Origin: JBMNNU01 sp050942695
GTDB lineage: Bacteria; Chloroflexota; UBA6077
Assembly: GCA_050942695.1 (NCBI GenBank)
Contig: JBMNNU010000020.1
Span: forward strand, 1 to 20,678
Reading direction: 5' to 3'
Length of the DNA: 20,678 bases
The position numbers and the translations under genes were made by a program. A model generated the notes under the pieces. That model saw only the letters and a list, made by a program, of their open reading frames with translations, made no database searches and was not told where the DNA came from. This document shows, piece by piece, positions 1 to 7,296 of this stretch. Within the stretch, counting starts at the first letter, position 1; each line of letters begins with the position of its first letter.

Positions 1-1
1 G

Positions 2-2890
2 GAGGTTGAGCCATCACCGGAGACTACCGAGCTTTACCTGGCTGTAGTAGAGAACCGGTTGCGATCAAATATCGCAACGCAGGTTTCATCCCGGATCCCG
101 TTGACAATCCCCTTGCCGGAGAACCGGCGACAGCTTCCTCTCATTGGCCGCAACGAGGAGATGCAGAGACTAAAGGAACTTATCGCGCAAGTCAAAGCTG
201 GACGCGGATGCCTCACATTCATCTGCGGCGAGCAGGGGGTGGGCAAAAGCCGGTTGGCGGAGGAGGTCGCGGCCTACGCCAGCGAACAGGGAATGCGTGT
301 GACCTATGGGGCCGCATACGAACAGGAGGGGCGTCTCCCCTATGGGCCGTTTGTGGAGGCGATTCGGAGCGGTTTAACGGGTATGCCCAAGCAGTCCATT
401 CACGAAAAGCTCGGTGTTCTGGTCAATCACCTGGGCCGGCTACTACCTGAGTTGGCTTCGCCTGAATTGGCACGTCTTCTCCCGGAGTCGGTCTCACCTG
501 ATCGGAAGCGATTTGTGCCGGAGCTGGATATGGGCCAAGAGCGACAACGGCTGTTCGATGCGGTTGTTGCTGTTTTTATAGCTCTGGCGCAGGATTCACC
601 TTTGGTCGTGTTCCTGGACGACCTCCATGCTGCGGATGAGTCCAGCTTGCAGCTTTTGCATTACATCGCGCGGCGGCTTTCCGATGTTCCTATATTCTTC
701 ATCTGCTCAATCCGCGAAGAAGAGGTGGTATGGGGTACCCCCATGGCAAGGCTGTTCAGTGAGCTTCTTCGCAATCGACTGACTCAGAGGATCAATCTAT
801 TGCGCCTGAACTCGGACGATATGGCATCACTAGCATCTGGCCTGTTGGGCGGCGGTAGACTGGCGCCCGGCCTGGTGGACGCCTTGTATCAACTAACCGA
901 AGGTAACCCATTTTACGTCCGCGAAGTGGTGTTCGCCCTCATGAAAACTGAAAAGCTCGAATGGTCGGGCGAGACATGGCGGCTCTCACCGGGGGAGAAG
1001 CTATTCGTACCGGCATCAGTGCGCGATGTCATCGGTATGCGGCTGGAGTCGTTGAGCCATGAAGCCAATCGCTTCGCTACGATGTCTAGCGTTGTAGGGC
1101 GGGAATTTGGCTACGATCTGTTGCGAGCCGTTTCCGGGCAAGACGATGCAACATTGCTGGATCAAGTAGACGAACTGCTGAAAGCGCGGATTATTGAGGA
1201 GACTCGCAACGGTTATCGTTTCTGCCACACACTGATTCGCCAGGTCGTGTACGATAGTTTATCGGCCCGGCGCCGAATCTGGCTGCATGGCCGGGTTGCT
1301 CAGTCTCTGGAGCAACTGGCCTCACATAATCTCGACGAGCAGGCAGCTATTCTCGCTTACCATTACGAGCGCGCGGAGCGCTACAAAGCGGCGCTACACT
1401 ATCTGATTCGGGCAGGAGACCGGGCGCGTACGGCCAACGCACCTCGTGAGGCCGTGGAGCAGTATGATCGAGCCCTATCTTTGTGCCGAGAACATACTGA
1501 GCTGGCAACCCTCGAAACGATGTCTCTCCTGTTCGAACGTCGTGCTCAAGCCTATTTGGCCCTGTCCAACTTTGATGCGGCCATTGCAGACCTGGAAGAG
1601 CTTCTCGATAGCAGCAGACGTACGAACGATCGGGTTAGAGAGGGTGAGGCAGTGTACCAGCTCGGCATCGCCTACTACTGGGCGCATCGCCTGCAGCAGG
1701 CCACCACCTACCTAGAACAAGCCGCCAGCCTAGCGGCAGAACTCCACGACGATGGCCTCGCCACCAAAGCGCGCAAGCTGCGTGATATCCTAGACTCCAC
1801 TAAAGGTGGCCCTTCTCAGGCGCTTTCGGTGACAGCCCCGGAAAATATGGATGACGACCGGACTACCTCGGCAGAAGAACACTGGGGGCTTGGGTTGCTG
1901 GCCTATCTGCGCAGCGATTTCGAGATCGCGATCCAGCACGCCCAGGCATGTGTCAACATCGGCGAATCGTTCTCCAACCCCTTCCTCGTTCTTGGTGGGC
2001 ATTTCGTGTTGACCATGTCCTACGCTAGCCTCGGCCACTACCAGATTGCGCTGAGTCATCTACTTCCATCCCTCAATATGTCAGAAGCAGTGGGCGACCG
2101 CTTCTGGCGTGCCCGACTGTTGAACACGATGGGCTGGGTGTATCGGGAGCTGTTCGATGTGAAGCGGGCGGTGCAGTATGACGAGGCTAGTCTGGAGCTT
2201 GCGCGGTCCGGCAAACCGCGCCTCACCGAGGCCGAAGGCAACGCCCTGGCCAATCTGGCAACCGATTATCTGCTTCTCGGCGAATTCGACAAGGCTCGAG
2301 CCTACCTGGATGAGGGCATCGGGGGTTTCCAGAACGAGCAATTCATGCGTTGGCGCTACGGTATGCGGATGATAGTGATCAAAGGCCGTTTGGAGCTGAT
2401 AGAGGGCAATCTGGACAAAGCCCTCGCGGCCGCTGATGAGGTGCTGGACATCGCCCGCAAGACGCAGGCCTATAAGAATATCGCCCAGTGTTGCCGGTTA
2501 CGCGGCGAGGTGTTACTCGCTTCGGGGATGAGGTCGAAGGCGAGGGCAGCGTTGCAACATGCGCTGGCCGTCGGTTTGCGAATTAGCTGCCCGGCGCTAA
2601 TCTGGCCTGTTTACATGAGCCTTGCAGCAGTCGACGTGGAAGAAGGGAATTTGGACGCAGCTAGAGTCCACTATCGTAGTGCAGCCGATCTCCTCAAACA
2701 GGTGGCTGATGGTCTCTCAGACCCTGCCCTTCGGCAACCCTTCGTAACCGCCCCGGATGTGCAGATGGCGTTAGCGCGAGCTGGCTATCCTTACCAGCTC
2801 TCCTCTCCTAATTTCCATTCGCCGCCTAATCCTCAACCGATCACCCCCATTAGCCAATCGAATCTCCGGCATTCTGTAGCCGGCCACTAA
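2..2890 (+). CDS. SARP/AfsR-type transcriptional regulator (end of BTAD, AAA ATPase, TPR), 5' partial
   Basis: Probably a cytoplasmic ATP-dependent transcriptional activator. The frame is open to the left edge, and its first residues (EVEPSPETTELY) look like the end of a bacterial transcriptional activator domain (BTAD), so the TTG at 59 is not the true start; an N-terminal DNA-binding domain should lie outside the window. An ATPase domain follows: a Walker A motif GEQGVGKS encoded near 227-250 and a Walker B-like VVFLDDLH near 604-630. From about base 1350 to 2750 the protein is helical with TPR-like repeats rich in A/L/Y, ending in a proline-rich tail of about 35 residues. Known for the family: nucleotide-driven regulators whose TPRs sense a partner or ligand. 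It lies upstream of and codirectional with the cluster starting at 3077, so a regulatory role there is possible but only inferred. A LuxR-type LAL regulator is less likely because no C-terminal HTH is seen. Confidence 0.88.
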   Translation, partial: EVEPSPETTELYLAVVENRLRSNIATQVSSRIPLTIPLPENRRQLPLIGRNEEMQRLKELIAQVKAGRGCLTFICGEQGVGKSRLAEEVAAYASEQGMRVTYGAAYEQEGRLPYGPFVEAIRSGLTGMPKQSIHEKLGVLVNHLGRLLPELASPELARLLPESVSPDRKRFVPELDMGQERQRLFDAVVAVFIALAQDSPLVVFLDDLHAADESSLQLLHYIARRLSDVPIFFICSIREEEVVWGTPMARLFSELLRNRLTQRINLLRLNSDDMASLASGLLGGGRLAPGLVDALYQLTEGNPFYVREVVFALMKTEKLEWSGETWRLSPGEKLFVPASVRDVIGMRLESLSHEANRFATMSSVVGREFGYDLLRAVSGQDDATLLDQVDELLKARIIEETRNGYRFCHTLIRQVVYDSLSARRRIWLHGRVAQSLEQLASHNLDEQAAILAYHYERAERYKAALHYLIRAGDRARTANAPREAVEQYDRALSLCREHTELATLETMSLLFERRAQAYLALSNFDAAIADLEELLDSSRRTNDRVREGEAVYQLGIAYYWAHRLQQATTYLEQAASLAAELHDDGLATKARKLRDILDSTKGGPSQALSVTAPENMDDDRTTSAEEHWGLGLLAYLRSDFEIAIQHAQACVNIGESFSNPFLVLGGHFVLTMSYASLGHYQIALSHLLPSLNMSEAVGDRFWRARLLNTMGWVYRELFDVKRAVQYDEASLELARSGKPRLTEAEGNALANLATDYLLLGEFDKARAYLDEGIGGFQNEQFMRWRYGMRMIVIKGRLELIEGNLDKALAAADEVLDIARKTQAYKNIAQCCRLRGEVLLASGMRSKARAALQHALAVGLRISCPALIWPVYMSLAAVDVEEGNLDAARVHYRSAADLLKQVADGLSDPALRQPFVTAPDVQMALARAGYPYQLSSPNFHSPPNPQPITPISQSNLRHSVAGH

Positions 2891-3076
2891 CCTTTGAGCT
2901 TCCCTCCCAGCAAACCCCATAGCCAAGTAAGTGAAAAGTAAGAGCTAAGTCTGAGCGAGGGAAGGTGCGCTATGTATGCTGCCTTCACGGCGTCATCTAA
3001 CGCTACCTGGAGTTGAGCATTACCCCCCCCCCGGTAAGGACTGGTAAATCTTCAGCCAATTTTGAAGGAGGCAAGC
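2891..3076 (+). promoter_or_regulatory. Intergenic region before the metabolic cluster, with a C10 tract
   Basis: This gap separates the regulator from the first metabolic gene. It carries a run of ten C at 3023-3032, about 45 bases before the ATG at 3077, and a strong ribosome binding site AAGGAGG (about 3065-3071) that fixes that start. No convincing -35/-10 pair, sigma-54 site or terminator was found; TTGAGC at 3013 followed by TAAGGA at 3035 is only a weak match. A promoter is expected because the gene function changes here, but it is not demonstrated. Confidence 0.35.
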
Positions 3077-3922
3077 ATGGACATTAAGCGCAAGCGGATC
3101 TTCGATTCCCATGCCCATATCGGCGCCATGGGGGCTTTCAAGTACTATGGCCTCCCGGAGCCGGTCAACCCCACAGTGATTGAGTACGCTACGACCGAGG
3201 AATTCTTGAAGGAGATGGATGGTTTCCACGTCGATAGGGCTGTGGTTCTATCCAACTACGGTCTGCCAGATTCCGCGCAGCCCTTCACATTGAATCCCCT
3301 CGTCTTGGAGAGCGTGCAAACGGACGATCGTCTCGTTGGCGGGTTGTGGGTTTCCCTCATTCCCAAGGACAAAGAGCGGGTGGTCAACAGCTTGAGCCAT
3401 GCGGGCGCGCCCGGGATCAAGATACTCAAGATGACCTGCCTGCTGGGTGGCACGTGGGATGTCAACAAGTGGGACGAGGCGACCACGGAGCTAGGCGACA
3501 TGATCATAGATACCGCCGAAAAGCACAACTACGTGGTCCACATTCACACCAGTCCAGGCGGTTCCTCCGACATCTCCGCTGCCTTCCCATTTGTTGAGAA
3601 ATATGGAAAGCGTGTCAAGATCCACCTGGTACACATGGGCGGCGGCGTCAGTGGCCACATAAAGATGGTGCCGCGCTTCCTGCAGATGGTGAAGGATGGT
3701 TATCAGATTTATACCGACTGCTCCTGGTCCGTTGGCTTCGGTCCGCGTTTCTTACTAACTGAGATCGAGCGCACCGGTATCGGAGCGGATCGGGTCCTCT
3801 TCTCCTCAGATATCCCATGGAGCGATTTCATGGGTGAGTACTGGAAGATAGAGGGTGCGCCCATTTCGGAAGAGCTGAAGGATAACATTTTCTGGAACAA
3901 CGCTGAGAAGCTTTACGGGTAG
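3077..3922 (+). CDS. Amidohydrolase-2 family metal-dependent hydrolase/decarboxylase
   Basis: Predicted 281-residue cytoplasmic TIM-barrel enzyme of the amidohydrolase-2 (PF04909-like) group. All expected metal ligands are visible: the HxH motif in DSHAHIG (H12, H14), histidines in VHIHTSPGG (H155/H157) and in IHLVHMGGG (H183/H186), and the aspartate of FSSDIPW (D245). The family hydrolyses amides, lactones or C-N bonds, or decarboxylates aromatic and small acids (ACMSD-like); the substrate here cannot be read. The start at ATG 3077 is chosen because AAGGAGG sits just upstream; a TTG at 3062 in the same frame has no such site. It is the first gene of the cluster, about 150 bases before the MSMEG_0572-family gene. 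I infer that it may supply the hydrolytic step normally given by a nitrilase in related clusters. Confidence 0.88.
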   Translation: MDIKRKRIFDSHAHIGAMGAFKYYGLPEPVNPTVIEYATTEEFLKEMDGFHVDRAVVLSNYGLPDSAQPFTLNPLVLESVQTDDRLVGGLWVSLIPKDKERVVNSLSHAGAPGIKILKMTCLLGGTWDVNKWDEATTELGDMIIDTAEKHNYVVHIHTSPGGSSDISAAFPFVEKYGKRVKIHLVHMGGGVSGHIKMVPRFLQMVKDGYQIYTDCSWSVGFGPRFLLTEIERTGIGADRVLFSSDIPWSDFMGEYWKIEGAPISEELKDNIFWNNAEKLYG

Positions 3923-3978
3923 AAGCGGTTGCGACGGGGGTAGTGGCTGAATACGCCCGGAGTAACACGGGGGGGTAG
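3915..3978 (+). repeat. Three ACGGG(n)TAG direct repeats with growing G-tracts
   Basis: The motif ACGG..GTAG occurs three times: at 3915-3922 with three G (including the amidohydrolase stop codon), at 3934-3943 with five G, and at 3967-3978 with seven G. The spacing is irregular (19 and 33 bases between starts). It may be a protein-binding array, slippage-derived, or chance in G-rich sequence. Confidence 0.35.
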
Positions 3979-4031
3979 GCTGCTGGAGCAGTGGTGTAGG
4001 GTTCCCTGAGGTTGTATTGGACGATGGTTCG

Positions 4032-4047
4032 GCGCAGACGTCTGCGC
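4032..4047. promoter_or_regulatory. Perfect 16-bp palindrome upstream of the MSMEG_0572-family gene (candidate operator)
   Basis: GCGCAGACGTCTGCGC is a perfect 8+8 palindrome lying 31 bases before the ATG at 4079. A gapless palindrome of this size is typical of a binding site for a dimeric regulator. As RNA it could also fold as a hairpin with an ACGT loop. No T-run follows, so an intrinsic terminator is unlikely. The rest of 3923-4078 holds a small CTGC-TGGA-GCAG inverted repeat (3980-3991) but no gene. Confidence 0.5.
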
Positions 4048-4078
4048 GAGCAAGTAAGAAAAGTGGAGGAAACCGGCA

Positions 4079-4564
4079 ATGCCAATGGTGGAAGTGCCTC
4101 GGCTAAAAGAAGGAGACGAGATCGTCAACATCCAGGAGAAGCTCTTCCCTGACTATAAGGCTAACCCGGGTGACAAGGCCCTGGTCTTGATGCACACGGT
4201 GCCCTTCGAGGGGTCGGTCGGCTTGATCAACATGCTAACCGCTACCCGGATGAGGCGAAAAGGGTTTGACACCAGCCTAGTTCTGTACGGCCCTGCAGTG
4301 CTGATGGGTGCAGCCGGCCGCGGCTACCCTCGGGTTGGAGTAGAAGGGTTCCCGGGCAACTTCTCTTACAACAAGCAGTTGAACACCATTGTCAACGAGG
4401 GTGGCAAAATCTACGCCTGCCGCTTTGCCATGGCTGCTCTCTATGCTATGCGCGAGACCGACATGATGGAGGGTGTAAAACCCTTCAGTCCCCTGGACGT
4501 TCTCGACATAACCATCGAGACCTGGAGAGCGGGCGGCTTGATCATGAGCACCTGGACGGTCTAG
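4079..4564 (+). CDS. MSMEG_0572/Sll0783 family nitrogen-starvation protein
   Basis: A 161-residue protein recognised from its family pattern: start PMVEVP, the stretch HTVPFEGSVGLINMLTA, then YGPAVLMG, GGKIYACRFAM and PLDVLD. The family is a hallmark of the Nit1C gene cluster. In Synechocystis the homologue Sll0783 is nitrogen-starvation induced and needed for polyhydroxybutyrate accumulation; its biochemical role is unknown. The compact alpha/beta look recalls DsrE-like proteins, which is inference. GGAGGA at 4065-4070, eight bases before the ATG, supports the start. In related clusters a nitrilase gene normally follows directly. Here the next gene is the radical SAM enzyme after a 150-base gap. 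Confidence 0.92.
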   Translation: MPMVEVPRLKEGDEIVNIQEKLFPDYKANPGDKALVLMHTVPFEGSVGLINMLTATRMRRKGFDTSLVLYGPAVLMGAAGRGYPRVGVEGFPGNFSYNKQLNTIVNEGGKIYACRFAMAALYAMRETDMMEGVKPFSPLDVLDITIETWRAGGLIMSTWTV

Positions 4565-4714
4565 GAAACCTGGGGAACAGGCCCTGTGCGTCCCGCCGCC
4601 ATCGTGGGCGTAAGCTGCTGGACCCGGTGCAACTCTAATCCGTGTGTGGATGAGTGGCTCGTGGCCGGCGACCTGTTTCATCTGCTCAAAGGTTACCCGA
4701 TTGGGAGGGTACAG
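4565..4714 (+). other. 150-base gap where the nitrilase gene is expected; no gene seen
   Basis: Between the MSMEG_0572-family stop and the radical SAM start there is no credible gene. The radical SAM frame is open back to a GTG at 4586, but the upstream peptide (rich in Cys and Trp) does not resemble the family's N-terminus. In Synechocystis the nitrilase gene (sll0784) occupies this position between sll0783 and sll0785. No nitrilase remnant was recognised by eye in the gap. Confidence 0.5.
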
Positions 4715-5794
4715 ATGACACTGCAGGAAATAGTGACGGAGCTTCAGAGTATGGGTGCACGGATAGAGGTGCCCGTTCAAGACCGTGGCCGCCGCGGAGG
4801 AGCCGGCCCTACCGATGGCAAGCCATTTCTAATAGGAGACGTTGCGATAACCGTGCCGACGCTCGGGGCTTTTGCGGAGCAATCGCCCTATGCTGTCGTC
4901 GAAGATGATGATGGTTATCAGCTTACTAAAAACGGACAGAAGTTGCTGTCTGTTCAATTCCCACCCACCCCTCGCTTCTACGATCTCAGCACCAAAGACG
5001 GGATTCCATATCGGCAGATCGCTTTGATGCACGGACGCGATACCCTGGCTACCACGGTTTTCCAGAAATGCATCCGTTGGCGTCGGCCCGGCGAACGTTG
5101 CCAATTCTGCGCCATCGAGCAGTCGCTCAATAGCGGTTCCACTGTTATTGTGAAAACTCCTGACCAGTTGGCTGAGGTCGCTGAGGCAGCGGTGCGGCTG
5201 GATGGGGCCAGCCATTTCGTAATGACAACCGGCACGATCAACTCTCGCGACAAGGGTGTCCACTACCTGGCTCGCTGCAGCCAGGCTGTCAAAGCAGCCG
5301 TCGATATCAGCATTCAAGCCCAGTTCGAGCCTCCGGAAGATTTGGATGACATGCTGTTGTTGCGGGATGCAGGCGTGGAGAGCGTTGGTTTGCACCTCGA
5401 AAGCTTCGATCAATCGGTCAGAGAGCGTATAGCGCCCGGGAAGGCCAAGATAAGCATCGAGCGTTACTTCGAAACATCTGTGCGCGCCGTCCAGATTTTC
5501 GGGTGGAATCAGGTGTCCACCTACATAATTGCCGGGTTGGGGGATAGTCCGGAATCTATAGTCGAGGGTTGCCGAAAGTTCGCAATGATCGGAGTTTATA
5601 CCTTTATTGTACCGCTCAGACCTGTCATCGGAACCCCGCTTCAGGATGCGAAGACACCCGAGCCCGAGACGATGTTGTCCATATATACCAAGGTTGCAGC
5701 CATCAACCGGGAGTACGGGTTGAGTTGGAGCAGAACAAAAGCCGGCTGTGTGCGTTGCGCCGCCTGTTCCGCTATTCCAGTATTCGAAAGATAG
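4715..5794 (+). CDS. MSMEG_0568 family radical SAM protein
   Basis: A 359-residue radical SAM enzyme of the Nit1C cluster (Sll0785 type). Family features seen: N-terminal DRGRRGGAGPTDG, then an iron-sulfur motif that is not the usual CxxxCxxC but C119-X9-C129-X2-C132 (CIRWRRPGERCQFCAIE), then a TIM-barrel body with MTTGTINSRDKG and LHLESFD. Near the C-terminus C345, C348 and C351 (CVRCAAC) suggest a second Fe-S cluster or metal site. It should use S-adenosylmethionine and a [4Fe-4S] cluster for radical chemistry; the substrate is unknown. ATG 4715 is chosen because GGGAGGG at 4703-4709 precedes it and the family starts just before the GGAG(P) region; a GTG at 4586 is also in frame. The next gene begins eight bases after the stop. 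Confidence 0.92.
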   Translation: MTLQEIVTELQSMGARIEVPVQDRGRRGGAGPTDGKPFLIGDVAITVPTLGAFAEQSPYAVVEDDDGYQLTKNGQKLLSVQFPPTPRFYDLSTKDGIPYRQIALMHGRDTLATTVFQKCIRWRRPGERCQFCAIEQSLNSGSTVIVKTPDQLAEVAEAAVRLDGASHFVMTTGTINSRDKGVHYLARCSQAVKAAVDISIQAQFEPPEDLDDMLLLRDAGVESVGLHLESFDQSVRERIAPGKAKISIERYFETSVRAVQIFGWNQVSTYIIAGLGDSPESIVEGCRKFAMIGVYTFIVPLRPVIGTPLQDAKTPEPETMLSIYTKVAAINREYGLSWSRTKAGCVRCAACSAIPVFER

Positions 5795-5802
5795 GGGACG
5801 AT

Positions 5803-6288
5803 ATGCCCAAAATCATCTACAAGATTGCGACCACTGAGGAAGAGCTCAAGGGATATTTCGCAGTACGTAGGGCTATCTTTACGGAGGAACAGGGGCTGTT
5901 TGCGACCTCGGACAGGGATGAACATGACGACTACGCCATCCATATCGTAGCCGTGGACCAGGACACCGGGGCGGTTATTGGGGCGGTGCGTTGCTACGAA
6001 GCAGGTGGCGGAGTCTGGTACTGGGGGCGGCTCGCAGTGTTGAAGGAGTACCGGCGAATAGCGGGATTGGTCGGGTGTCGTCTGGTTAGGATGGCAGAGG
6101 ATGTGGTCCGTGAGCGTGGCTGCCGTCGATTTCTCGCCTTCATCCAGCTTCAGAACGTACGGTTCTTCCGTCACCTGGGTTGGCGGGAGGTAGGGGAACC
6201 GGAGCTTCACTATGGCCAGCTTCACCAGGAAATGGAGGCGAACCTCTTAGCTGTGAATACGAAGATGAGGCCTGTAGCCCATGTCTGA
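5803..6288 (+). CDS. Nit1C-cluster GNAT N-acyltransferase (MSMEG_0567 N-terminal half / Sll0786 family)
   Basis: A 161-residue GNAT-fold protein expected to transfer an acyl group from acyl-CoA to an amine. Recognisable parts: the N-terminal AVRRAIFTEEQGLF, typical of this subfamily; the central strand VWYWGRLAVLKEYRR; an atypical acyl-CoA loop around RRIAGLVGCRLVRMAE; and a C-terminal QNVRFFRHLGWREVG. In mycobacteria this domain is fused to the AIR-synthase-like domain encoded by the next gene; here they are separate genes overlapping by eight bases, which supports a shared job. ATG 5803 is supported by AGGGGA directly upstream; longer in-frame extensions run inside the radical SAM gene and are rejected. 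The acceptor substrate is unknown. Confidence 0.9.
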   Translation: MPKIIYKIATTEEELKGYFAVRRAIFTEEQGLFATSDRDEHDDYAIHIVAVDQDTGAVIGAVRCYEAGGGVWYWGRLAVLKEYRRIAGLVGCRLVRMAEDVVRERGCRRFLAFIQLQNVRFFRHLGWREVGEPELHYGQLHQEMEANLLAVNTKMRPVAHV

Positions 6289-7294
6289 GTTAGATTTAAA
6301 TCGCATCATCGCTACGCTTCGAGCGTCGCCAGCCTGGCAAAGGAAAAACGAGATTTCGCTGCTGGCCGATGGGCTAGTGCAACATGCTCCCATTATCAAT
6401 GGGCGGCCGGTTCTCCTCGGAGATGATACTGCCGCCATAGAGACTGAGGATGGGTATCTGTTGCTGGCCGCTGAGATCATGTTCCCGCCGCTGGTCAAGG
6501 CTAATCCATACCAGGCGGGCCTCTACGCGGTTCTCACTAACGCCAACGATGTCTACGCTATGGGAGGATACCCAATTGCGTTGGTGGATGTGATCCTCGC
6601 CGAAGACACCGACGGAGCCGCTGAGGTTTTGCGAGGGCTGCGTGACGGTTGTGCTCGATACGGTTTTCCACTGGTTGGTGGGCACCTCACCGCTAACGGC
6701 AGCTTCAGCTCCGTCGGAGCCTGCGTACTGGGCAGGGCAAAGAGACTTCTAAGCAGCTTCAACGCTAAACCGGGCGACGTTTTGATGCATGTAACTAACC
6801 TGAGGGGTTCTTTTCACCCCCATTTCCCCTTCTGGGATTGTTCAGCCCATCTCTCGGATGCCGAGTTGCGCAGAGATTTCGCCCTATTGCCGGCTATCGC
6901 TGAGGCGGGCTGGTGCGACGCGTGCCGCGACGTCAGCATGGCCGGAATATTGGGCTCAGCGCTGATGCTTCTTGAGCCATCCGGTGTGGGCGCTGTGATA
7001 GACCTCGATGCTATACCTAAGCCGCCAGAGGCAGCGGATCGGTATATGGACTGGCTATTGGCTTTCCCTAGCTATGGCTTCATCTTGTCTGTACGTCCGG
7101 AGCAGGTGATAAATATCCAAACTTCTTTCGCTGCACACTCAATCGCTTGCGCTGCCATAGGCCGAGTAACGGATTCTCGTGTGGTGCTCCTGCGTGATGG
7201 TCGCGACGAAGCTGTGATGTGGGATCTGAATTCGGAGTCCTTCACCGGCTTTGCCCCATTCTCATCCAAAGAGGGAATTACTGTCGGGAGGTAA
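6281..7294 (+). CDS. Sll0787 family AIR-synthase-like (PurM/ThiL-type) protein
   Basis: A 337-residue member of the PurM/ThiL/SelD/HypE superfamily, whose members use ATP to phosphorylate or activate amide, carboxamide or thiamine-type substrates. The glycine/aspartate loop LLGDDTAAIE near residue 48, followed by GYLLLAAEIMFPPLV, NANDVYAMGG and LVGGHLTANGSFSSVG, matches the MSMEG_0567 C-terminal / Sll0787 pattern. It starts within the end of the GNAT gene (8-base overlap), implying translational coupling. Five acidic or neutral loop positions look intact, so I see no reason to call it inactive. The natural substrate of this subfamily is not known; ATP-dependent activation of an amide or nitrile-derived intermediate is plausible inference. 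Confidence 0.9.
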   Translation: MSELDLNRIIATLRASPAWQRKNEISLLADGLVQHAPIINGRPVLLGDDTAAIETEDGYLLLAAEIMFPPLVKANPYQAGLYAVLTNANDVYAMGGYPIALVDVILAEDTDGAAEVLRGLRDGCARYGFPLVGGHLTANGSFSSVGACVLGRAKRLLSSFNAKPGDVLMHVTNLRGSFHPHFPFWDCSAHLSDAELRRDFALLPAIAEAGWCDACRDVSMAGILGSALMLLEPSGVGAVIDLDAIPKPPEAADRYMDWLLAFPSYGFILSVRPEQVINIQTSFAAHSIACAAIGRVTDSRVVLLRDGRDEAVMWDLNSESFTGFAPFSSKEGITVGR

Positions 7295-7296
7295 TT

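Noticed and set aside
3917..4001. Possible G-quadruplex from four G-tracts in the gap before 4079
   Set aside because: The loops would be 16 to over 20 bases, too long for a convincing quadruplex.
4277..4780. 167-codon minus-strand frame spanning the gap where a nitrilase is expected
   Set aside because: Mostly opposite the MSMEG_0572-family gene; the translation shows no nitrilase or other family pattern.
4829..5413. Long open frame of 194 codons on the minus strand within the radical SAM gene
   Set aside because: It lies opposite a strongly recognised protein, shows no family resemblance and has no ribosome binding site; a similar 194-codon antisense frame at 5641-6225 is rejected for the same reason.
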